NCBI GenBank assembly: GCA_026004215.1
Contig: BPIR01000003.1
Location: 376,879-440,878, forward strand
Direction of reading: 5' to 3'
From: Candidatus Binatia bacterium
GTDB lineage: Bacteria; Desulfobacterota; Binatia; HRBIN30
DNA length: 64,000 nt
Positions 44,003 to 55,771 of the stretch are shown in pieces. A model generated the notes under the pieces. The model did no database searches and had not been told where the DNA came from. It saw only the letters and a list, made by a program, of their open reading frames with translations. The translations under genes were made by a program, and so were the position numbers. The number at the start of each line of letters is the position of its first letter. Positions within the stretch are counted from its first letter, which is position 1.

Positions 44003-46312
44003 ATGCGCATCAGTCGAGAGTTGGAAATATCGTTAGCGTTGGCGTTCAATGAAGCGCGCCGGCGCCGGCACGAGTTTGTGTGCATCGAACACCTCCTGTA
44101 TGCGCTGCTGCACGACGAAGACATCATTGACATCATTCGTCATTGTGGCGGCGACGTAGACGCGCTCAAGCGCTCGCTCGAGGCGTTTTTCGATCGCCAG
44201 TTGGAGCGAGTTCCGGATGGTTTACCCGTGCAGCCACAACAGACCACGGGCTTCCAGCGGGTCTTACAGCGGGCGGCTGCCCATGTTCAGTCCGCCGGCA
44301 AGGAAGAAATTCAGGCACGCAATGTGCTCGTGGCGATCTTCCGCGAGCCAGATTCCCACGCGGCCTATTTTATGGAGCAACAGGGAATTACCCGACTGGA
44401 TGTGTTGAACTACATCTCTCACGGGGTCTCGAAGATCGGCGAGGACGGTTACTCGCGGACACAGATTGGGGAGGAGGACGAAGACGACGACGAGCAGGGG
44501 TTCGACAGCGCACCGCGGCGGGGGCGCGACCCGTTGGCCTTGTTCACTACGGAGCTTGTCGCGAAGGCGGCAGCGGGGAAAATCGATCCCATCATTGGCC
44601 GGGAACGCGAGTTGGCGCGCACCGCGCATGTGCTGTGCCGCCGGCGAAAAAACAACCCCGTGTTCGTCGGCGAACCCGGCGTGGGTAAAACCGCTTTGGC
44701 CGAGGGCTTGGCGCTGATGATCCACAAAGGCAAAGTGCCGCGCTCTCTGCAGAACGCCAAAATTTACGCCCTCGACATGGGGGCGTTGCTTGCGGGTACG
44801 CGTTTTCGGGGTGACTTCGAGCAACGGCTCAAAGGTGTGATCGCGGCTTTACGCAAGCAAAACAATGCCATTCTGTTCATCGATGAAATCCATACCGTGG
44901 TGGGCGCTGGAGCGGCGAGCGGGGGTTCGCTCGACGCATCGAACATCCTGAAGCCCGCTTTGCAGGCAGGCGAGCTGAGGTGCATTGGAGCCACCACGTA
45001 CCAAGACTACAAGAACTACTTCGAACGGGACCGCGCCTTGGCCCGCCGCTTCCAGAAGATCGAAATCGGCGAGCCCACAGTAGAGGAAACGCTCGAAATC
45101 GTTCGCGGATTGAAAAAGTATTACGAGCGCCACCACGGGGTGACGTACTCGCGCGCTGCATTAAAGGCTGCGGTGGAGTTGGCGGCGCGTTACATCAACG
45201 ACCGCCATTTGCCCGACAAGGCGTTGGACGTCATTGACGAAGCCGGGGCGAAATTGCAGTCCGAGAGTGGCCCAGGGCAGCGCAGGCGCGTCGTACGTGT
45301 AAGGGACGTAGAGCAAATCGTCGCGCAGATGGCAAAGATTCCGCCTCGTTCGGTGTCGTTGTCCGACCGTGAACGGCTGCAAACCCTGGAAAGGGATTTA
45401 AAGCTGTCTGTGTTTGGGCAAGACGAGGCGATTCATACACTGGCGTCGGCGATCAAGTTGTCTCGCGCAGGATTGGGGCAGCCCGAGAAGCCCGTAGGAT
45501 GCTTTTTGTTTGCAGGTCCTACTGGTGTGGGAAAAACGGAAGTGGCCAAACAACTCGCCTCGACACTGGGAATCGAGTTCATTCGGTTCGACATGAGCGA
45601 GTACATGGAGGCCCACACGGTGTCGCGCTTGATTGGAGCGCCTCCGGGTTATGTGGGGTTCGATCAGGGTGGCTTGTTGACCGACGCCATCCGCAAATCG
45701 CCGCACGCGGTGCTGTTGTTGGATGAAATCGAGAAGGCTCACCCGAATTTGTTCAACATTCTGCTGCAGGTTATGGACCATGCCACTTTAACCGACAACA
45801 ACGGCCGCAAGGCAGACTTTCGCAACGTGATCCTTATCATGACGACCAATGCGGGCGCGCAAGAAATGGCTGCTGCTCCGATTGGCTTCGGCGGTCGTAC
45901 GAACGAGCACAAATCGCAGGAGGCTCTGGAACGACTATTTAGCCCAGAGTTCCGTAACCGGCTGGATGCTGTGATTCACTTCAAGCCCCTGACGCCGGAA
46001 GTGATCGAGCGCGTGGTGGACAAGTTCATTGCACAGCTCGATGCGCAATTGAACGAGCGGCGGGTTTTTCTGCAAATTACCCCGGCAGCGCGAAAGTATC
46101 TTGCCGAGAAGGGGTACGACCGCACCTTCGGAGCGCGCCCAATGGCTCGCTTGATCCAGGCGGAGATCAAGCGCGTGCTGGCCGACGAAATTCTTTTCGG
46201 CCGCCTGCAACATGGCGGGCGTGTGGAGGTCGACGCGCAAGAGGGTCGTCTAGTGTTCCGGTACGAGCCGCTGGCGGAAGGTCGGCCTGTGGGCGTGGCC
46301 GACGTGGAATGA
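44003..46312 (+). CDS. clpA: ATP-dependent Clp protease ATP-binding subunit ClpA
   Basis: A 769-residue AAA+ unfoldase. The N-domain begins [18 protein letters not shown] and contains the Clp_N repeats ([19 protein letters not shown]). An acidic linker (EEDEDDDEQ) leads to AAA-1 with [13 protein letters not shown] (about 223-235) and [12 protein letters not shown]-2 has [13 protein letters not shown] (about 505-517), [28 protein letters not shown] and the sensor-2 region [11 protein letters not shown] near the C-terminus. It unfolds substrates for ClpP, with the adaptor ClpS encoded just upstream. clpP is not in the window. Confidence 0.97.
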   Translation: MRISRELEISLALAFNEARRRRHEFVCIEHLLYALLHDEDIIDIIRHCGGDVDALKRSLEAFFDRQLERVPDGLPVQPQQTTGFQRVLQRAAAHVQSAGKEEIQARNVLVAIFREPDSHAAYFMEQQGITRLDVLNYISHGVSKIGEDGYSRTQIGEEDEDDDEQGFDSAPRRGRDPLALFTTELVAKAAAGKIDPIIGRERELARTAHVLCRRRKNNPVFVGEPGVGKTALAEGLALMIHKGKVPRSLQNAKIYALDMGALLAGTRFRGDFEQRLKGVIAALRKQNNAILFIDEIHTVVGAGAASGGSLDASNILKPALQAGELRCIGATTYQDYKNYFERDRALARRFQKIEIGEPTVEETLEIVRGLKKYYERHHGVTYSRAALKAAVELAARYINDRHLPDKALDVIDEAGAKLQSESGPGQRRRVVRVRDVEQIVAQMAKIPPRSVSLSDRERLQTLERDLKLSVFGQDEAIHTLASAIKLSRAGLGQPEKPVGCFLFAGPTGVGKTEVAKQLASTLGIEFIRFDMSEYMEAHTVSRLIGAPPGYVGFDQGGLLTDAIRKSPHAVLLLDEIEKAHPNLFNILLQVMDHATLTDNNGRKADFRNVILIMTTNAGAQEMAAAPIGFGGRTNEHKSQEALERLFSPEFRNRLDAVIHFKPLTPEVIERVVDKFIAQLDAQLNERRVFLQITPAARKYLAEKGYDRTFGARPMARLIQAEIKRVLADEILFGRLQHGGRVEVDAQEGRLVFRYEPLAEGRPVGVADVE

Positions 46313-46328
46313 GCGGACCATGGATGGG

Positions 46329-46360
46329 CTCCGTCGTTGAGGCGCGTCGCGACGACGGAG
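46329..46360 (+). terminator. Stem-loop after clpA
   Basis: A perfect 9-bp inverted pair, CTCCGTCGT (46329-46337) and ACGACGGAG (46352-46360), with a GC-rich loop that can pair further inside. It lies 17 bases after the clpA stop. A following T-tract is absent (GCCAAAATGG), so it is at most a weak intrinsic terminator or an mRNA 3'-end stabiliser. Confidence 0.4.
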
Positions 46361-46412
46361 GCCAAAATGGCGCTTCTCAGGAGCCGAGTTGCAATGGCCG
46401 CACGATGCGGCC

Positions 46413-47153
46413 ATGAAGCCAGGGATGAGGAGAGTTCTGGCGCAAATCGTGGCAGTTGTAGGGCTCGGCGTCATGGCCATCCCGGCGGCTGCACGCTGGG
46501 AGGGTGAACGAGACAACAAATCTCGAGCCCAGTTGGAGGCATTGGACGAGCGCCAGCTCTTCGAGGTGGCCTTTGATGTATGTGTGCGTCGCGCCGTGGT
46601 ATTGGGCGGTACCCCGACCGCGGCTAGCGAGGCCGTCGTCACGGCGGCAGATGATTACCTCGCGTTGATCGAGAACGTTGCGCGGCTGCGGGCGGGAACT
46701 GTTCCGGCATGGTTGCGGGAGTTATCGTTTGCTCGCAGTACGAAGGAGTGTCAGGCGGTGTTTCGGTCTTACGTTTCCGGTGAGACGGCTCCGGAAACGA
46801 CGCCGGCGGGTCGTGCTGTCGGGGCGCCGGAGCAGGCACCTTCGACCCGTGCGGTTCCGGCCCCAACCAAAGTGCAACCCCAAACACCGCGGCAAGTTGT
46901 GGGGCGGCGCGGAACACCCACGAAGACACCGGTGATCCAAGTTCCAGCGTTTCCCATTGTTTGGCATACACCCACGCCGCCGCGGCCGGCGCCTACAGTG
47001 AGCCGCCGAACTCCTCCATCTCCAGCGCGCTCGCCACGGCTTTTGCGCTTCTCGCCGACGCAGGCCCGGGGTGCCGGCGAGGCACGCTCCGCACCGACTC
47101 CTCCAACCCCTCGCGAGGAGGTTACCGACGAGTTGCCTCCGTGGTTCCGATAA
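46413..47153 (+). CDS. Hypothetical secreted protein with Pro/Thr-rich tail
   Basis: A 246-residue protein. The leader MRRVLAQIVAVVGLGVMAIPAAARWE is a Sec-type signal sequence. Residues about 30-130 are helical with Cys residues (VAFDVCVRRAVVLG; SFARSTKECQAVFRSY). The last 110 residues are a Pro/Thr/Arg-rich low-complexity region (TPPRPAPTVSRRTPPSPARS). No family recognised. The start could be ATG 46389, 46413 or 46425; none has a strong Shine-Dalgarno. The signal peptide and composition make it a probable real gene. Function unknown. Confidence 0.5.
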   Translation: MKPGMRRVLAQIVAVVGLGVMAIPAAARWEGERDNKSRAQLEALDERQLFEVAFDVCVRRAVVLGGTPTAASEAVVTAADDYLALIENVARLRAGTVPAWLRELSFARSTKECQAVFRSYVSGETAPETTPAGRAVGAPEQAPSTRAVPAPTKVQPQTPRQVVGRRGTPTKTPVIQVPAFPIVWHTPTPPRPAPTVSRRTPPSPARSPRLLRFSPTQARGAGEARSAPTPPTPREEVTDELPPWFR

Positions 47154-47429
47154 AAGTTTGGGGAATGGCTCTGAAGCCCGTGTTTCTGGGGCTTACCTTG
47201 GGCCTGAACAGGGCCACGGGCGGATGATCGTTGCCGCCGTCGGCGAGCAGATTGGCACGATAGATCGCTGCCGGCCCTGTGCCCGGGCTTGCCTCTCCGA
47301 ATTCAACGGTTCGGCGGTGCTAGAGATCACACGCAACGGAAGTTGGTCTTCGACTCGTCCATCGGTGCTGTCCGGACTGTGAGGAGTCCGTTGCCGCTAC
47401 AGTTGGCCGAAGCGAGCATTGCATGAAGA

Positions 47430-49466
47430 TCACACCTCTGGAGCGGCCGCCTCGACGACGGGGCGCTCGGCCGCTTGCAGAGCGCGCAGCCAAGCTCTGG
47501 CGGCCTCGAAAAGGATCAGTATCACGAGGAACAAAAACAATGCCGTTACACCGGCATCGAGGCGGAGATTGAATATCTGAGCCTTGGTGGCCCGGACCTT
47601 CTCGGCTGCCACAGCTCCAGAGGCAATTTGGGATTCGAGATGGCTGGCTTGCGCAAGAAACCCGAGAGTGGGATCCGCAGAAAAAATCTTCTGATATCCC
47701 GCGGTAAAGGTGACCGCCAGTAACCAAGCGAGCGGGATCAACGTGACCCACACGTACTTCACTTTGCCTTCTCGCACCAAAAGGGTGGTCACCACCACCA
47801 AGGCGATCGCCGCGAGGAGCTGATTGGCGATACCGAACAGTGGCCAAAGGATATTGATGCCGCCGAGCGGGTCGACCACACCTTGGTACAGGAAATAGCC
47901 CCAGGCAGCCACCACGATAACGCTGGTGAGCAAAATGCTCGGGTACCAGCCCGTGCGTCCCAGAGCCGGCCAAATGTTGCCGAGCAAGTCTTGCAACATG
48001 AAACGGCCGACACGTGTGCCCGCGTCGAGAGTGGTGAGAATAAACAAAGCCTCGAACATAATTGCGAAGTGATACCAAAGCGCGATGGCCGTGCCGTTCA
48101 GCGCGTTGGCAAAAATATGGGCCATGCCGACGGCCAGGCTCGGGGCTCCGCCGGTGCGGGCAAACACCGTATGCTCGCCGATGTCTCGCGCGAGTTGTTC
48201 CATTTCTTCAACGGTGACTGGAAACCCCCACGAAGAAATCGTGGCTGTGGCAACCGCCGGATCCGCACCGACGACACCCGCTGGACTGTTGATGGCAAAG
48301 TAAACGCCTGGCTTGAGCGAGGCAGCAGCGATCATTGCCATGATCGCGACGAACGATTCGAGGAGCATGCAGCCATAGCCGATCATGGGCGCGTCGGTCT
48401 CCTTGCGGAGGAGCTTCGGCGTTGTGCCAGACGAAATCAGGGAGTGAAACCCTGAAATGGCTCCGCAGGCGATGGTGATGAAGCAAAACGGAAAGACTTT
48501 ACCGGCAAAAATCGGCCCTGTTCCGTCGACGAAGCGCGTTACCGCCGGCAACTCGATCTCCGGCCGCATGGCCAGGATTCCGAGCGCCAAGGCGAATACG
48601 GTTCCTAGTTTGACAAACGTCGACAGGTAGTCTCGTGGGGCCAGCAGGAGCCAGACAGGCACGACCGAAGCCGCGAATCCGTACAGGATGATCGCCCAGG
48701 CAAGTTGGGGGCCGGTGAGAGTGAACAGGGGCCCCAGAACAGGATGCTGATCCACCCAACGCCCTGCGATAAGGGCAACGAACAAGAGAACGAGACCCAG
48801 AATGGTCCCGCCCAGAACATCGTGGGGGCGAATCCAACGCATGTAGGCTCCCATCAGAATGGCGATGGGGATCGTGGCTCCCACGGTAAACGTTCCCCAA
48901 GGGCTGTGGCGCAAGGCGTTGACCACGACGAGAGCCAACACCGCAATCAAGATGATCATGATGGAAAACACGCCGACGAGAGCGGCAAAACCTCCGATGG
49001 GTCCGATTTCATCTTTGGCCATCTGCCCCAACGAACGGCCACCGCGCCGCAAGCTTCCGCACAGGACGCAAAAGTCTTGGACGGCACCGCCGAGCACAAC
49101 CCCAGCAAGAATCCAAAGGGTTCCCGGCAAGTATCCGAACTGTGCCGCTAGAGTCGGGCCAATTAACGGTCCGGGTCCGGCAATGGCTGCAAAATGATGG
49201 CCGAACACGACCCAGCGGTTTGTGGGTACGAAATCCCGCCCGTCATTGACCGCTTCGGCGGGAGTGACGCGACAAGCGTCGAGAGCGAAAACTCGTGCCG
49301 CCAGAAACGCGCTGTAAAAGCGATAGGCGATGGCGTACACTGCACCCGCGGCAACGACGAACCAGACGGCGTTGACCGTTTCCCCTCGCAAGTAGGCAAT
49401 CACCGCCACCGCGTAGGCCCCGGCCAAGGCAATGGCCAACCAAAGAGCAGCTTTGACCAGTCGCAT
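47430..49466 (-). CDS. cstA: Carbon starvation protein A (peptide transporter)
   Basis: A 678-residue polytopic membrane protein of the CstA family, close to the usual 690 residues. Signature segments are [20 protein letters not shown] near the N-terminus, [19 protein letters not shown], the [20 protein letters not shown] block, and [24 protein letters not shown] sequence ([20 protein letters not shown]) in the second half, with about 16 hydrophobic helices. CstA imports peptides (and in E. coli pyruvate) under carbon limitation. The ATG at 49466 has GGAGGA about 4 bases upstream; the longer frame to 49859 overlaps the divergent SDR gene. In E. coli the gene is Crp-controlled; no Crp-type site is seen upstream here. 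Confidence 0.93.
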   Translation of the reverse strand: MRLVKAALWLAIALAGAYAVAVIAYLRGETVNAVWFVVAAGAVYAIAYRFYSAFLAARVFALDACRVTPAEAVNDGRDFVPTNRWVVFGHHFAAIAGPGPLIGPTLAAQFGYLPGTLWILAGVVLGGAVQDFCVLCGSLRRGGRSLGQMAKDEIGPIGGFAALVGVFSIMIILIAVLALVVVNALRHSPWGTFTVGATIPIAILMGAYMRWIRPHDVLGGTILGLVLLFVALIAGRWVDQHPVLGPLFTLTGPQLAWAIILYGFAASVVPVWLLLAPRDYLSTFVKLGTVFALALGILAMRPEIELPAVTRFVDGTGPIFAGKVFPFCFITIACGAISGFHSLISSGTTPKLLRKETDAPMIGYGCMLLESFVAIMAMIAAASLKPGVYFAINSPAGVVGADPAVATATISSWGFPVTVEEMEQLARDIGEHTVFARTGGAPSLAVGMAHIFANALNGTAIALWYHFAIMFEALFILTTLDAGTRVGRFMLQDLLGNIWPALGRTGWYPSILLTSVIVVAAWGYFLYQGVVDPLGGINILWPLFGIANQLLAAIALVVVTTLLVREGKVKYVWVTLIPLAWLLAVTFTAGYQKIFSADPTLGFLAQASHLESQIASGAVAAEKVRATKAQIFNLRLDAGVTALFLFLVILILFEAARAWLRALQAAERPVVEAAAPEV

Positions 49467-49704
49467 TGTTCCTCCAATGGTCGTAAAAAGCGAGAAGCAG
49501 AAGTCGCAGGCTCGGGAGAAAGCTCGTAATGCTTGTGCCAGTGAGGCGCTCTGAATGCAATGTGGTGCCAATGCGTGGCGACGGCCGGCAGAAAGTCTAG
49601 AGCCGCATGTTGACGGAAGGCTCGGCTCCGGTACCGTGCGGGGAGGTGTAGAGCCTCTAGGGCAAAACCGGAGATCCCTCTGAGGAAGTATTGGGAGGCG
49701 CAGC

Positions 49705-50472
49705 GTGATGGATCCAGTATTGGCTTCCTTGTTCGACCTTAGCGGTAAGGTGGCCTTGGTGACGGGCGGTAGCCGAGGGCTGGGGCGGGAAATGGTGTTG
49801 GCATTTGCCCGTGCAGGGGCGGACGTGGTGGTGGCCAGCCGCAAGCTGGACCACTGCATCCGCGTAGCTGCCGAAGTGCAGGCCTTGGGCCGGCGTGCCT
49901 TGGCGGTAAGCTGTCACGTCGGGCGGTGGAACGAGGTCGATGCATTGATCGAAAAAGCGTACCGAGAATTTGGTCGTGTAGACATTCTCGTCAACAATGC
50001 CGGTATGTCGCCGCTTTATCCGTCGTTGGAGGAGGTCAGCGAGGAGCTGTACGACAAAGTATTGGCGGTGAATTTGAAAGGACCCTTTCGCCTGGCCACT
50101 GTCATCGGGGCGCGAATGGCCCGCGGTGCTGGTGGGGTGATCATCAACGTGACCAGCATTGCAGCCGAGCGCCCGACTCCGATGGAGGCCCCATATGCGG
50201 CCGCGAAGGCGGGATTGAACACGCTCACTGTTGCTCTAGCTCGGGCGTTTGCGCCCAAAGTACGGGTAAACGCGATCGAGGCTGGTGCGTTCGCAACGGA
50301 TGTGAGCCGCCACTGGGATCGGGAAGCGATGGGACATTTCGTGAAAGCGACCGTTGCCTTGCAACGGATCGCGGAGCCCAGAGAAATCGTGGGCACAGCT
50401 TTATACCTTGCAAGCGAAGCCTCGAGCTATACGAATGGCGCGATTATCCGGGTGGACGGTGGTGTGCGCTGA
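49705..50472 (+). CDS. Short-chain dehydrogenase/reductase
   Basis: A 255-residue SDR. Motifs are TGGSRGLG (about 21-28), [11 protein letters not shown], the catalytic serine in [11 protein letters not shown] and the tyrosine-lysine pair in [11 protein letters not shown], then [14 protein letters not shown] and [11 protein letters not shown] at the end. GGGAGG lies 6 bases before the GTG at 49705 and 9 before the ATG at 49708; either may be used. It resembles the gluconate 5-dehydrogenase/FabG-like branch. Substrate unknown. Divergent from cstA. Confidence 0.92.
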   Translation: MMDPVLASLFDLSGKVALVTGGSRGLGREMVLAFARAGADVVVASRKLDHCIRVAAEVQALGRRALAVSCHVGRWNEVDALIEKAYREFGRVDILVNNAGMSPLYPSLEEVSEELYDKVLAVNLKGPFRLATVIGARMARGAGGVIINVTSIAAERPTPMEAPYAAAKAGLNTLTVALARAFAPKVRVNAIEAGAFATDVSRHWDREAMGHFVKATVALQRIAEPREIVGTALYLASEASSYTNGAIIRVDGGVR

Positions 50473-50511
50473 GTGGCGGCGGGTGCTCGGAAGAGGCGGG
50501 TAGCGCAGTTT

Positions 50512-52776
50512 TTAATGGTGTGTCGGAAAGTGGGCGCGACCCGGAAGCGGGTGCGATGGCCCGCCGGAGCTGGACGAGGAAGGCGGACTGGACCCGGAGG
50601 GAGACTGGGGGCCGAGCGCGAGAAATGCTTCCACCGTTTCTACGAGGCGGCGGGCTTGGATGGGCTTCAGGATATAGCCGTCCATACCGGCTGCGAGGCA
50701 GCGTTCTTGGTCGCTCGGCAGCATGTGCGCAGTGAGGGCGAGGATGGGAATTCGTGGCCGGTCCGGCGGCTCGAGCGATCGGATAGCTTGGGCTGCCGTA
50801 ATACCGTCCATGACAGGCATTTGTAGATCGAGCAAAATTAGGTCGAAGCCGTTTTTTTGCATGGCCGCCACCGCTTCGGCTCCGTTGCTGACGGTCACTA
50901 CTTCATAACCGCGCGGCTGGAGAAGTCGCTGAACAAGTTGCTGATTCATCGGGTTATCGTCTGCCACCAAGATCCGGGGCGGCTTACTGCGCCGGTACGG
51001 GTACGGTTCAGCGGCTTGCAAGAGCTGCACAAAGGACGTAGGTCGAGATTCCAGAGCAAACGCGCTGGCGACCGCACGGAATAGCTCCTCGTATTTCGGC
51101 GGACGAATCAACGGTGGATTGAGTCCAAGAGCGCGTGCCCGGGCAGCGTCTCCGACCGCCGTGCTATCGGCGAGCAAAATCACTTGTGGGGTGTCGTAAC
51201 GTGGGTTGGACACGATGGATTCCGCTAGGACGAGTCCGTCCTGATCTGGCAACTGAGTGCTGAGAAAAATCAACTGGTACGGGTTTCCTTCTTGTACCGC
51301 GCGATCCATCAAGGCACGCGCTTCGGCGGCTTTCTGCGCGGCCGCAACCCGTAGGTTCCAAGCTGTTAGCACTTCCATGATGACGTTTCGGGTTGCTTTG
51401 TGGGGTTCCACCACGAGCACACGGCCCTTAGCGGAAAACGGTAACTGCTCAGGAACGAGCGACCGAACGCTAGAGCTGAGGCCGAAGCGAGCGGTGAAGT
51501 GGAAATGGGTGCCTAGCCCGGCCTCGCTTTCGAACCAAATGGTTCCATTCATGAGGTCCACCAGGCGCCTCGCGATGGCCAAACCGAGGCCCGCGCTGGG
51601 CCGAGAGACGTCCGCGCCTTTGTCCGTTTCGAATGGCTCGAAAAGGTGAGGTTTCAGATCCGCGGGAACTCCCACCCCGGTGTCGCGCACAACGAAGTGG
51701 AGAGTCGCTTCTGAAGGAGTGGGCGGTGTTTGGCATTCGATTTCTAAAACGACATGGCCGGTTTCCGTGTACTTGATCGCGTTGCCGACAAGGTTGGTGA
51801 GCACCTGCAGCAACCGTGACGGGTCGCCAACGAGGTTGTCGGGGACGTCCGGTGCCGCACGCCAAGCGAGCTCGAGGCCCTTGTGATGAGCTCGAATGGC
51901 GAGACCCTTCATGAGTTCTCCCACGCGTTCGCGCAGAGAAAAAGGAATTGGTTCGAGCTGAAGCTGGCCGCCCTCCATGCGGGACAGGTCGAGAATGTCG
52001 TTGACCAGAGAGAGGAGGGTGTCTGCAGACATGCGGACAATTTCCAAGTACTCGCGTTGCTCCTCCGTGAGGTCGGTTTCCAGCGCGATCTGGGTCATAC
52101 CGATGATGCCGTTGAGGGGCGTGCGGATTTCGTGAGAGACATTTGCCAGAAACCGGCTCTTCGCTTGGCTCGCTTCTTCTGCTGCTTGACGCGCTGCTCT
52201 GAGTTCGGCCTCTGCTTTTTCCTGCTCCCGCCGATACCGTTCCACCTCGCGCGCGATGTAAATGGACGCGAGAAATGCGGCGGCAATGGTCACGTACATG
52301 TAGCCAAGTGCCGAAAAGCTTAGTGGTGCCAGCGCCCAAGAGTGCAAGCTCAGGACGAGCGTGGCCACGATCACCGCAAGAGCTTGGAATTGCCATCCCC
52401 AAGGGAGCATGGTGGCAGCGGCCAAAGTCATGACAGTGATGACGAGCGCTGGGGTGACTGCGTCTCCAATGACGATGCCGGCGAGTGCGGCTGTAACAGA
52501 CAAAACGGCAAACACTCCAAGTGCCACCAGTCCGAAAATGCGGGCCGGGCCATGCCGAACTAGGAGAAGAGCCGCTCCGAGCGTCCCGAACTCGACGACT
52601 TTGAGGAGATAAAGAGGGACGATGTAGGGTCGACTCCAGAACCACTCCGCAACTAAAAAGGCGCAGAGGGCAATCCCGATCAACACCAGCGCGCTTTGAA
52701 GCCGCTGGCGAAACAGCTCCCTGAACGAACCTGGTGTGTTGCCTTCCAACGCTGCCTCCCCTTCCTCCAAATCCAA
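50512..52776 (-). CDS. Hybrid sensor histidine kinase with two receiver domains, first degenerate
   Basis: A 754-residue membrane kinase. Six hydrophobic segments lie in residues about 28-175 ([33 protein letters not shown]), then a coiled linker ([20 protein letters not shown]). The HisKA box has H215 in [10 protein letters not shown]. The HATPase domain shows [12 protein letters not shown] (N box), DTGVGVP and [19 protein letters not shown] first receiver follows (from about 445), but its acidic pair is E-P (VLVVEPHK), the phospho-Asp position is S ([10 protein letters not shown]) and the Lys is R (PLIRPPKY), so it should not be phosphorylated. A second, canonical receiver has [22 protein letters not shown] and ALTAHM. 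No output domain; the signal is unknown. Confidence 0.92.
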   Translation of the reverse strand: MDLEEGEAALEGNTPGSFRELFRQRLQSALVLIGIALCAFLVAEWFWSRPYIVPLYLLKVVEFGTLGAALLLVRHGPARIFGLVALGVFAVLSVTAALAGIVIGDAVTPALVITVMTLAAATMLPWGWQFQALAVIVATLVLSLHSWALAPLSFSALGYMYVTIAAAFLASIYIAREVERYRREQEKAEAELRAARQAAEEASQAKSRFLANVSHEIRTPLNGIIGMTQIALETDLTEEQREYLEIVRMSADTLLSLVNDILDLSRMEGGQLQLEPIPFSLRERVGELMKGLAIRAHHKGLELAWRAAPDVPDNLVGDPSRLLQVLTNLVGNAIKYTETGHVVLEIECQTPPTPSEATLHFVVRDTGVGVPADLKPHLFEPFETDKGADVSRPSAGLGLAIARRLVDLMNGTIWFESEAGLGTHFHFTARFGLSSSVRSLVPEQLPFSAKGRVLVVEPHKATRNVIMEVLTAWNLRVAAAQKAAEARALMDRAVQEGNPYQLIFLSTQLPDQDGLVLAESIVSNPRYDTPQVILLADSTAVGDAARARALGLNPPLIRPPKYEELFRAVASAFALESRPTSFVQLLQAAEPYPYRRSKPPRILVADDNPMNQQLVQRLLQPRGYEVVTVSNGAEAVAAMQKNGFDLILLDLQMPVMDGITAAQAIRSLEPPDRPRIPILALTAHMLPSDQERCLAAGMDGYILKPIQARRLVETVEAFLALGPQSPSGSSPPSSSSSGGPSHPLPGRAHFPTHH

Positions 52777-53059
52777 GGTCGCTGCTGAGCAGATTGCGCC
52801 CTGTGGTCGTGTGTCAGGTCCTGAACGTGGCTAATGGGTAATGGTCATGCTGGATCAGTCTGCGCTCCTGCGGAGCCCGTTAGGGCAATGCCTGTGCCAC
52901 CTCGCGAGCGCGCCGAGTTCGAACCCCATTGCTGTACCGTAGAGGAGAGCGCGAAGCGGCACGCGACAAAAATGAACGTTGGTGGCGCGAAATCGTACGC
53001 GCGAGGCGGGCTCACCGCGGCGATCGCTTCGGACTGAAGCGTGCAGAGCCGGCGAGTCC

Positions 53060-54613
53060 TCACGGTCGCACGAGCGATACTACGGTTTCGTTGCCCTTAG
53101 TGGTGACCTGGTAGGCAATCGGTTGGTACAAGTCCACCACGACGCGCGTGACGGGTGGATCGGAATGAGTTGCCCCGACGCGCACCTGTCGGATCCAAGC
53201 TCCGTCGCCTCCGAGGGTCTCCGGGACCGGGCCAGGCTTGATGCCAGGCAAGTCCAAATAAAAACGGTCGGCCGATTCCTGCTGAAAGGTTTGCGGGCGC
53301 GCGGGCGAACTCGTGTGAATGACGAGCTTGGGTAACGGAGTTTCGCGTTCGATGTCGATCCTTTCCAATAACCCAACTGCCTGCGGCACCACCGCGGCGA
53401 GTTTCTCCGACCAAGCTTCGGCGGAAAGCAGGTGCTGGAGGTCGCGGGTAACTAAAGAGAAATGGGAATCGCGCGCGTGGTATGCATGGATCACGTCTTC
53501 GTGATCCAGGAAGACCGCCGCCGCGTATTCCGGCCCCAGGGCTGCAGCAACGAGCTCTCCCGGATGCTCGATGCGCCGAAAGGCAAGGAAAGTTTGTTCC
53601 CATTCTTCTCGCGGTTTGAACGGGACCGTCTCGGCGATGATGACGGGCGTCAGTTGTGGTTGAACCAGATTGGCCAGGTGGAGCAAGTCCTCACCCCGCA
53701 TGACCACACACCCGCGGGTTTCACGCGGTCGAAACGGCTGCGTCAGCCGATTGCTGCCGTGGATCCAGATCCCATGCCCGTCTCGGCCACGCATGCGGTC
53801 CCAGGCGTTGGGGTAGTTCAGAGGCAGAGCGAAAGGTCCGTAAATTTCCGGAAGCTTATCGCCGGGGATTAAATCTTGAACGGTATAAACGCCATCCGGC
53901 GTGCGCAGATCGCCGCGCCGTTGTTTTTCGCCGGAGGCCTGACCTGTGGTGACCGGGTACGTGCGCTCGAGTGCAATGCCGCGGGAAGTCCAACGATACA
54001 ATCGGGCGGTTTGCGACCGTTTTTCCACGACCAGACCGTAGGGGGCCCGCTCACTCAGCAGCAAAGGGGGAACGAGCTCGACACCGGCCTCGCGAGGATC
54101 GTCCGCACGGCGGAGCAAATTTTTCAGTTCCGGATTGAGCTCCGCCAGCGCCGCGACGGCGCGCAGTCTGCGGGCAATCTCGGGGTCGTTCGGGTCGCGC
54201 CGGAGCTGCGCTTCGAGTTCGGCCCAGGCTTGGGCGAGATAAAAGTCCGCCAAGGTCATGCGGAGCTTGGGGTCTAGAATGGCCGCGCGCTCGAATTCCG
54301 AACGCGCCTCTCGGTTCTGCCCGAGCGTCGCGTAGAGATAACCCAGCAGCCGGTGGGTGTATGCAGACCCGGGACGCAGCCGTGCTGCTTCTTCGGCTGC
54401 TTTTACCGCCTCTTTCAGATTCCCCGCTCGATACTGTTCTTCTGCCCGCCGCAGCCACTCCTCACCACCGAGCTTCATCCAGTCGAGCAGCATCTCGCTC
54501 ACGGATGCGCGAGCGTTATCTGCGTGCACGCGCGTGCACGGGACCAAAGAAAGCACAAGAAGCGACCAAGCAGTTGGCGCCCAACGACGAAGCCAAAATC
54601 TCAACGACTCCAC
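53060..54613 (-). CDS. TPR, YkuD L,D-transpeptidase and AMIN-domain envelope protein
   Basis: A 517-residue exported protein starting at GTG 54613, preceded by GGAG about 6 bases upstream. It has a signal sequence (WAPTAWSLLVLSLVPCTRVHA). A TPR-like region (about 50-120: RRAEEQYRAGNLKEAVKAAE, then AYTHRLLGYLYATLGQNREA) is next. A YkuD domain (about 185-320) has GPFALPLNYPNAWDRMRGRD, GIWIHGSNR and the catalytic Cys in ETRGCVVMRGEDL. The C-terminal 90 residues (LVIHTSSPARPQTFQQESAD; VTRVVVDLYQP) look like an AMIN domain that binds cell wall. It is the second L,D-transpeptidase in the window. It probably modifies or anchors peptidoglycan. Confidence 0.85.
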   Translation of the reverse strand: MESLRFWLRRWAPTAWSLLVLSLVPCTRVHADNARASVSEMLLDWMKLGGEEWLRRAEEQYRAGNLKEAVKAAEEAARLRPGSAYTHRLLGYLYATLGQNREARSEFERAAILDPKLRMTLADFYLAQAWAELEAQLRRDPNDPEIARRLRAVAALAELNPELKNLLRRADDPREAGVELVPPLLLSERAPYGLVVEKRSQTARLYRWTSRGIALERTYPVTTGQASGEKQRRGDLRTPDGVYTVQDLIPGDKLPEIYGPFALPLNYPNAWDRMRGRDGHGIWIHGSNRLTQPFRPRETRGCVVMRGEDLLHLANLVQPQLTPVIIAETVPFKPREEWEQTFLAFRRIEHPGELVAAALGPEYAAAVFLDHEDVIHAYHARDSHFSLVTRDLQHLLSAEAWSEKLAAVVPQAVGLLERIDIERETPLPKLVIHTSSPARPQTFQQESADRFYLDLPGIKPGPVPETLGGDGAWIRQVRVGATHSDPPVTRVVVDLYQPIAYQVTTKGNETVVSLVRP

Positions 54614-54741
54614 TGGAACTCCACACCTCCGCCACCCAATGATGCCGGGGGGCGGGGGCACGCGCAATCGAAACTTTGAGGGTTGGCTGATTTGCATCGG
54701 CCACACCCATCGTTTATCGCAGGGCGACCGAGGCCCGGCTG

Positions 54742-55761
54742 ATGAAAGAACTCCAACTCGGACTGCAGTTAGGATACTGGGGCGCGCGTCCCCCGGAGCG
54801 TTTTTTGGAGACGGCGATGGAGGCCGAGCGGCTTGGTTATTCCGCCGTGTTCACCGCGGAGGCCTGGGGTTCGGATGCTTTCACGCCGTTGGCTTGGATT
54901 GGCGCCCATACCACCCGCATTCGACTGGGCACCGCCATTGCCCAAATTTCCGCGCGAACTCCCACGGCGACCGCCATGGCCGCTTTGACGTTGGACCATC
55001 TTTCCGGTGGACGGATGATCTTGGGGTTGGGAGTTTCGGGCCCGCAGGTGGTGGAAGGTTGGTACGGTCAGCCCTTTGGCCAACCGTTAGCCCGTACCCG
55101 CGAGTACATTTCCATCATTCGGCAAGTTCTTCGCCGGGATCATCCGGTGACGAGCCCCGGGCCGCATTATCCATTGCCCTATACGGGTCCCGGGGCGTGG
55201 GGGCTCGGCAAACCCTTAAAGTCCATCACCCACCCGCTGAGGGCCGACCTGCCGATTTGGCTCGGTGCCGAGGGGCCGAAAAACGTCGCCCTGGCGGCCG
55301 AGATCTGCGATGGTTGGTTTCCTTTGTACTATTCGCCGTACCGTCCCGAAGTGTATCGGGACTCGATTGCTCATGCGAAGCCCGGGTTTGCCATTGCGCC
55401 GCTGGTGTTCGTGAACGTGGGCAACGATGTGGAAACCGCACTCCTGCCGGTCAAAGCGATGCTGGGCTTTTATATCGGAGGAATGGGCGCCCAAAAGCGG
55501 AACTTCCACAAAGAGCTCATGGCTCGGATGGGTTTTGAAGCAGAAGCGGAGAAGATCCAGCGGTTGTTTCTCGACGGGCGGCGAGACGAAGCCATGGCCG
55601 CAGTGCCCGATCAGTTTGCTGACGAGATTTCGCTTGTCGGGCCGAAAGAACGTATCCGGGAGCGTTTGTGTGCTTGGCGGGAAAGCCCGGTGACGATGCT
55701 GCTGGTAATGTCGCACGACTTGTCTTTGGTGCGCACGATTGCCGAGCTGGTGCTTGGCTGA
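54742..55761 (+). CDS. LLM-class F420-dependent oxidoreductase
   Basis: A 339-residue luciferase-like TIM-barrel protein. Family elements are LQLGLQLGYWGARPPERFLE at the N-terminus, LGYSAVFTAEAWGSDAFTPL, HTTRIRLGTAIAQISARTP, SGGRMILGLGVSGPQVVEGW, the YPLPYTGPGAWGLGKPLKS block, and DLPIWLGAEGPKNVALAAEI followed by DGWFPLYYSPYRP. These match the TIGR03559-type F420-dependent enzymes of actinobacteria and related taxa. Cofactor choice (F420H2 rather than FMN) is an inference. The reaction is unknown. Complete gene, unlike the fragment at the left edge of the window. Confidence 0.93.
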   Translation: MKELQLGLQLGYWGARPPERFLETAMEAERLGYSAVFTAEAWGSDAFTPLAWIGAHTTRIRLGTAIAQISARTPTATAMAALTLDHLSGGRMILGLGVSGPQVVEGWYGQPFGQPLARTREYISIIRQVLRRDHPVTSPGPHYPLPYTGPGAWGLGKPLKSITHPLRADLPIWLGAEGPKNVALAAEICDGWFPLYYSPYRPEVYRDSIAHAKPGFAIAPLVFVNVGNDVETALLPVKAMLGFYIGGMGAQKRNFHKELMARMGFEAEAEKIQRLFLDGRRDEAMAAVPDQFADEISLVGPKERIRERLCAWRESPVTMLLVMSHDLSLVRTIAELVLG

Positions 55762-55771
55762 GCGGTGCGTT

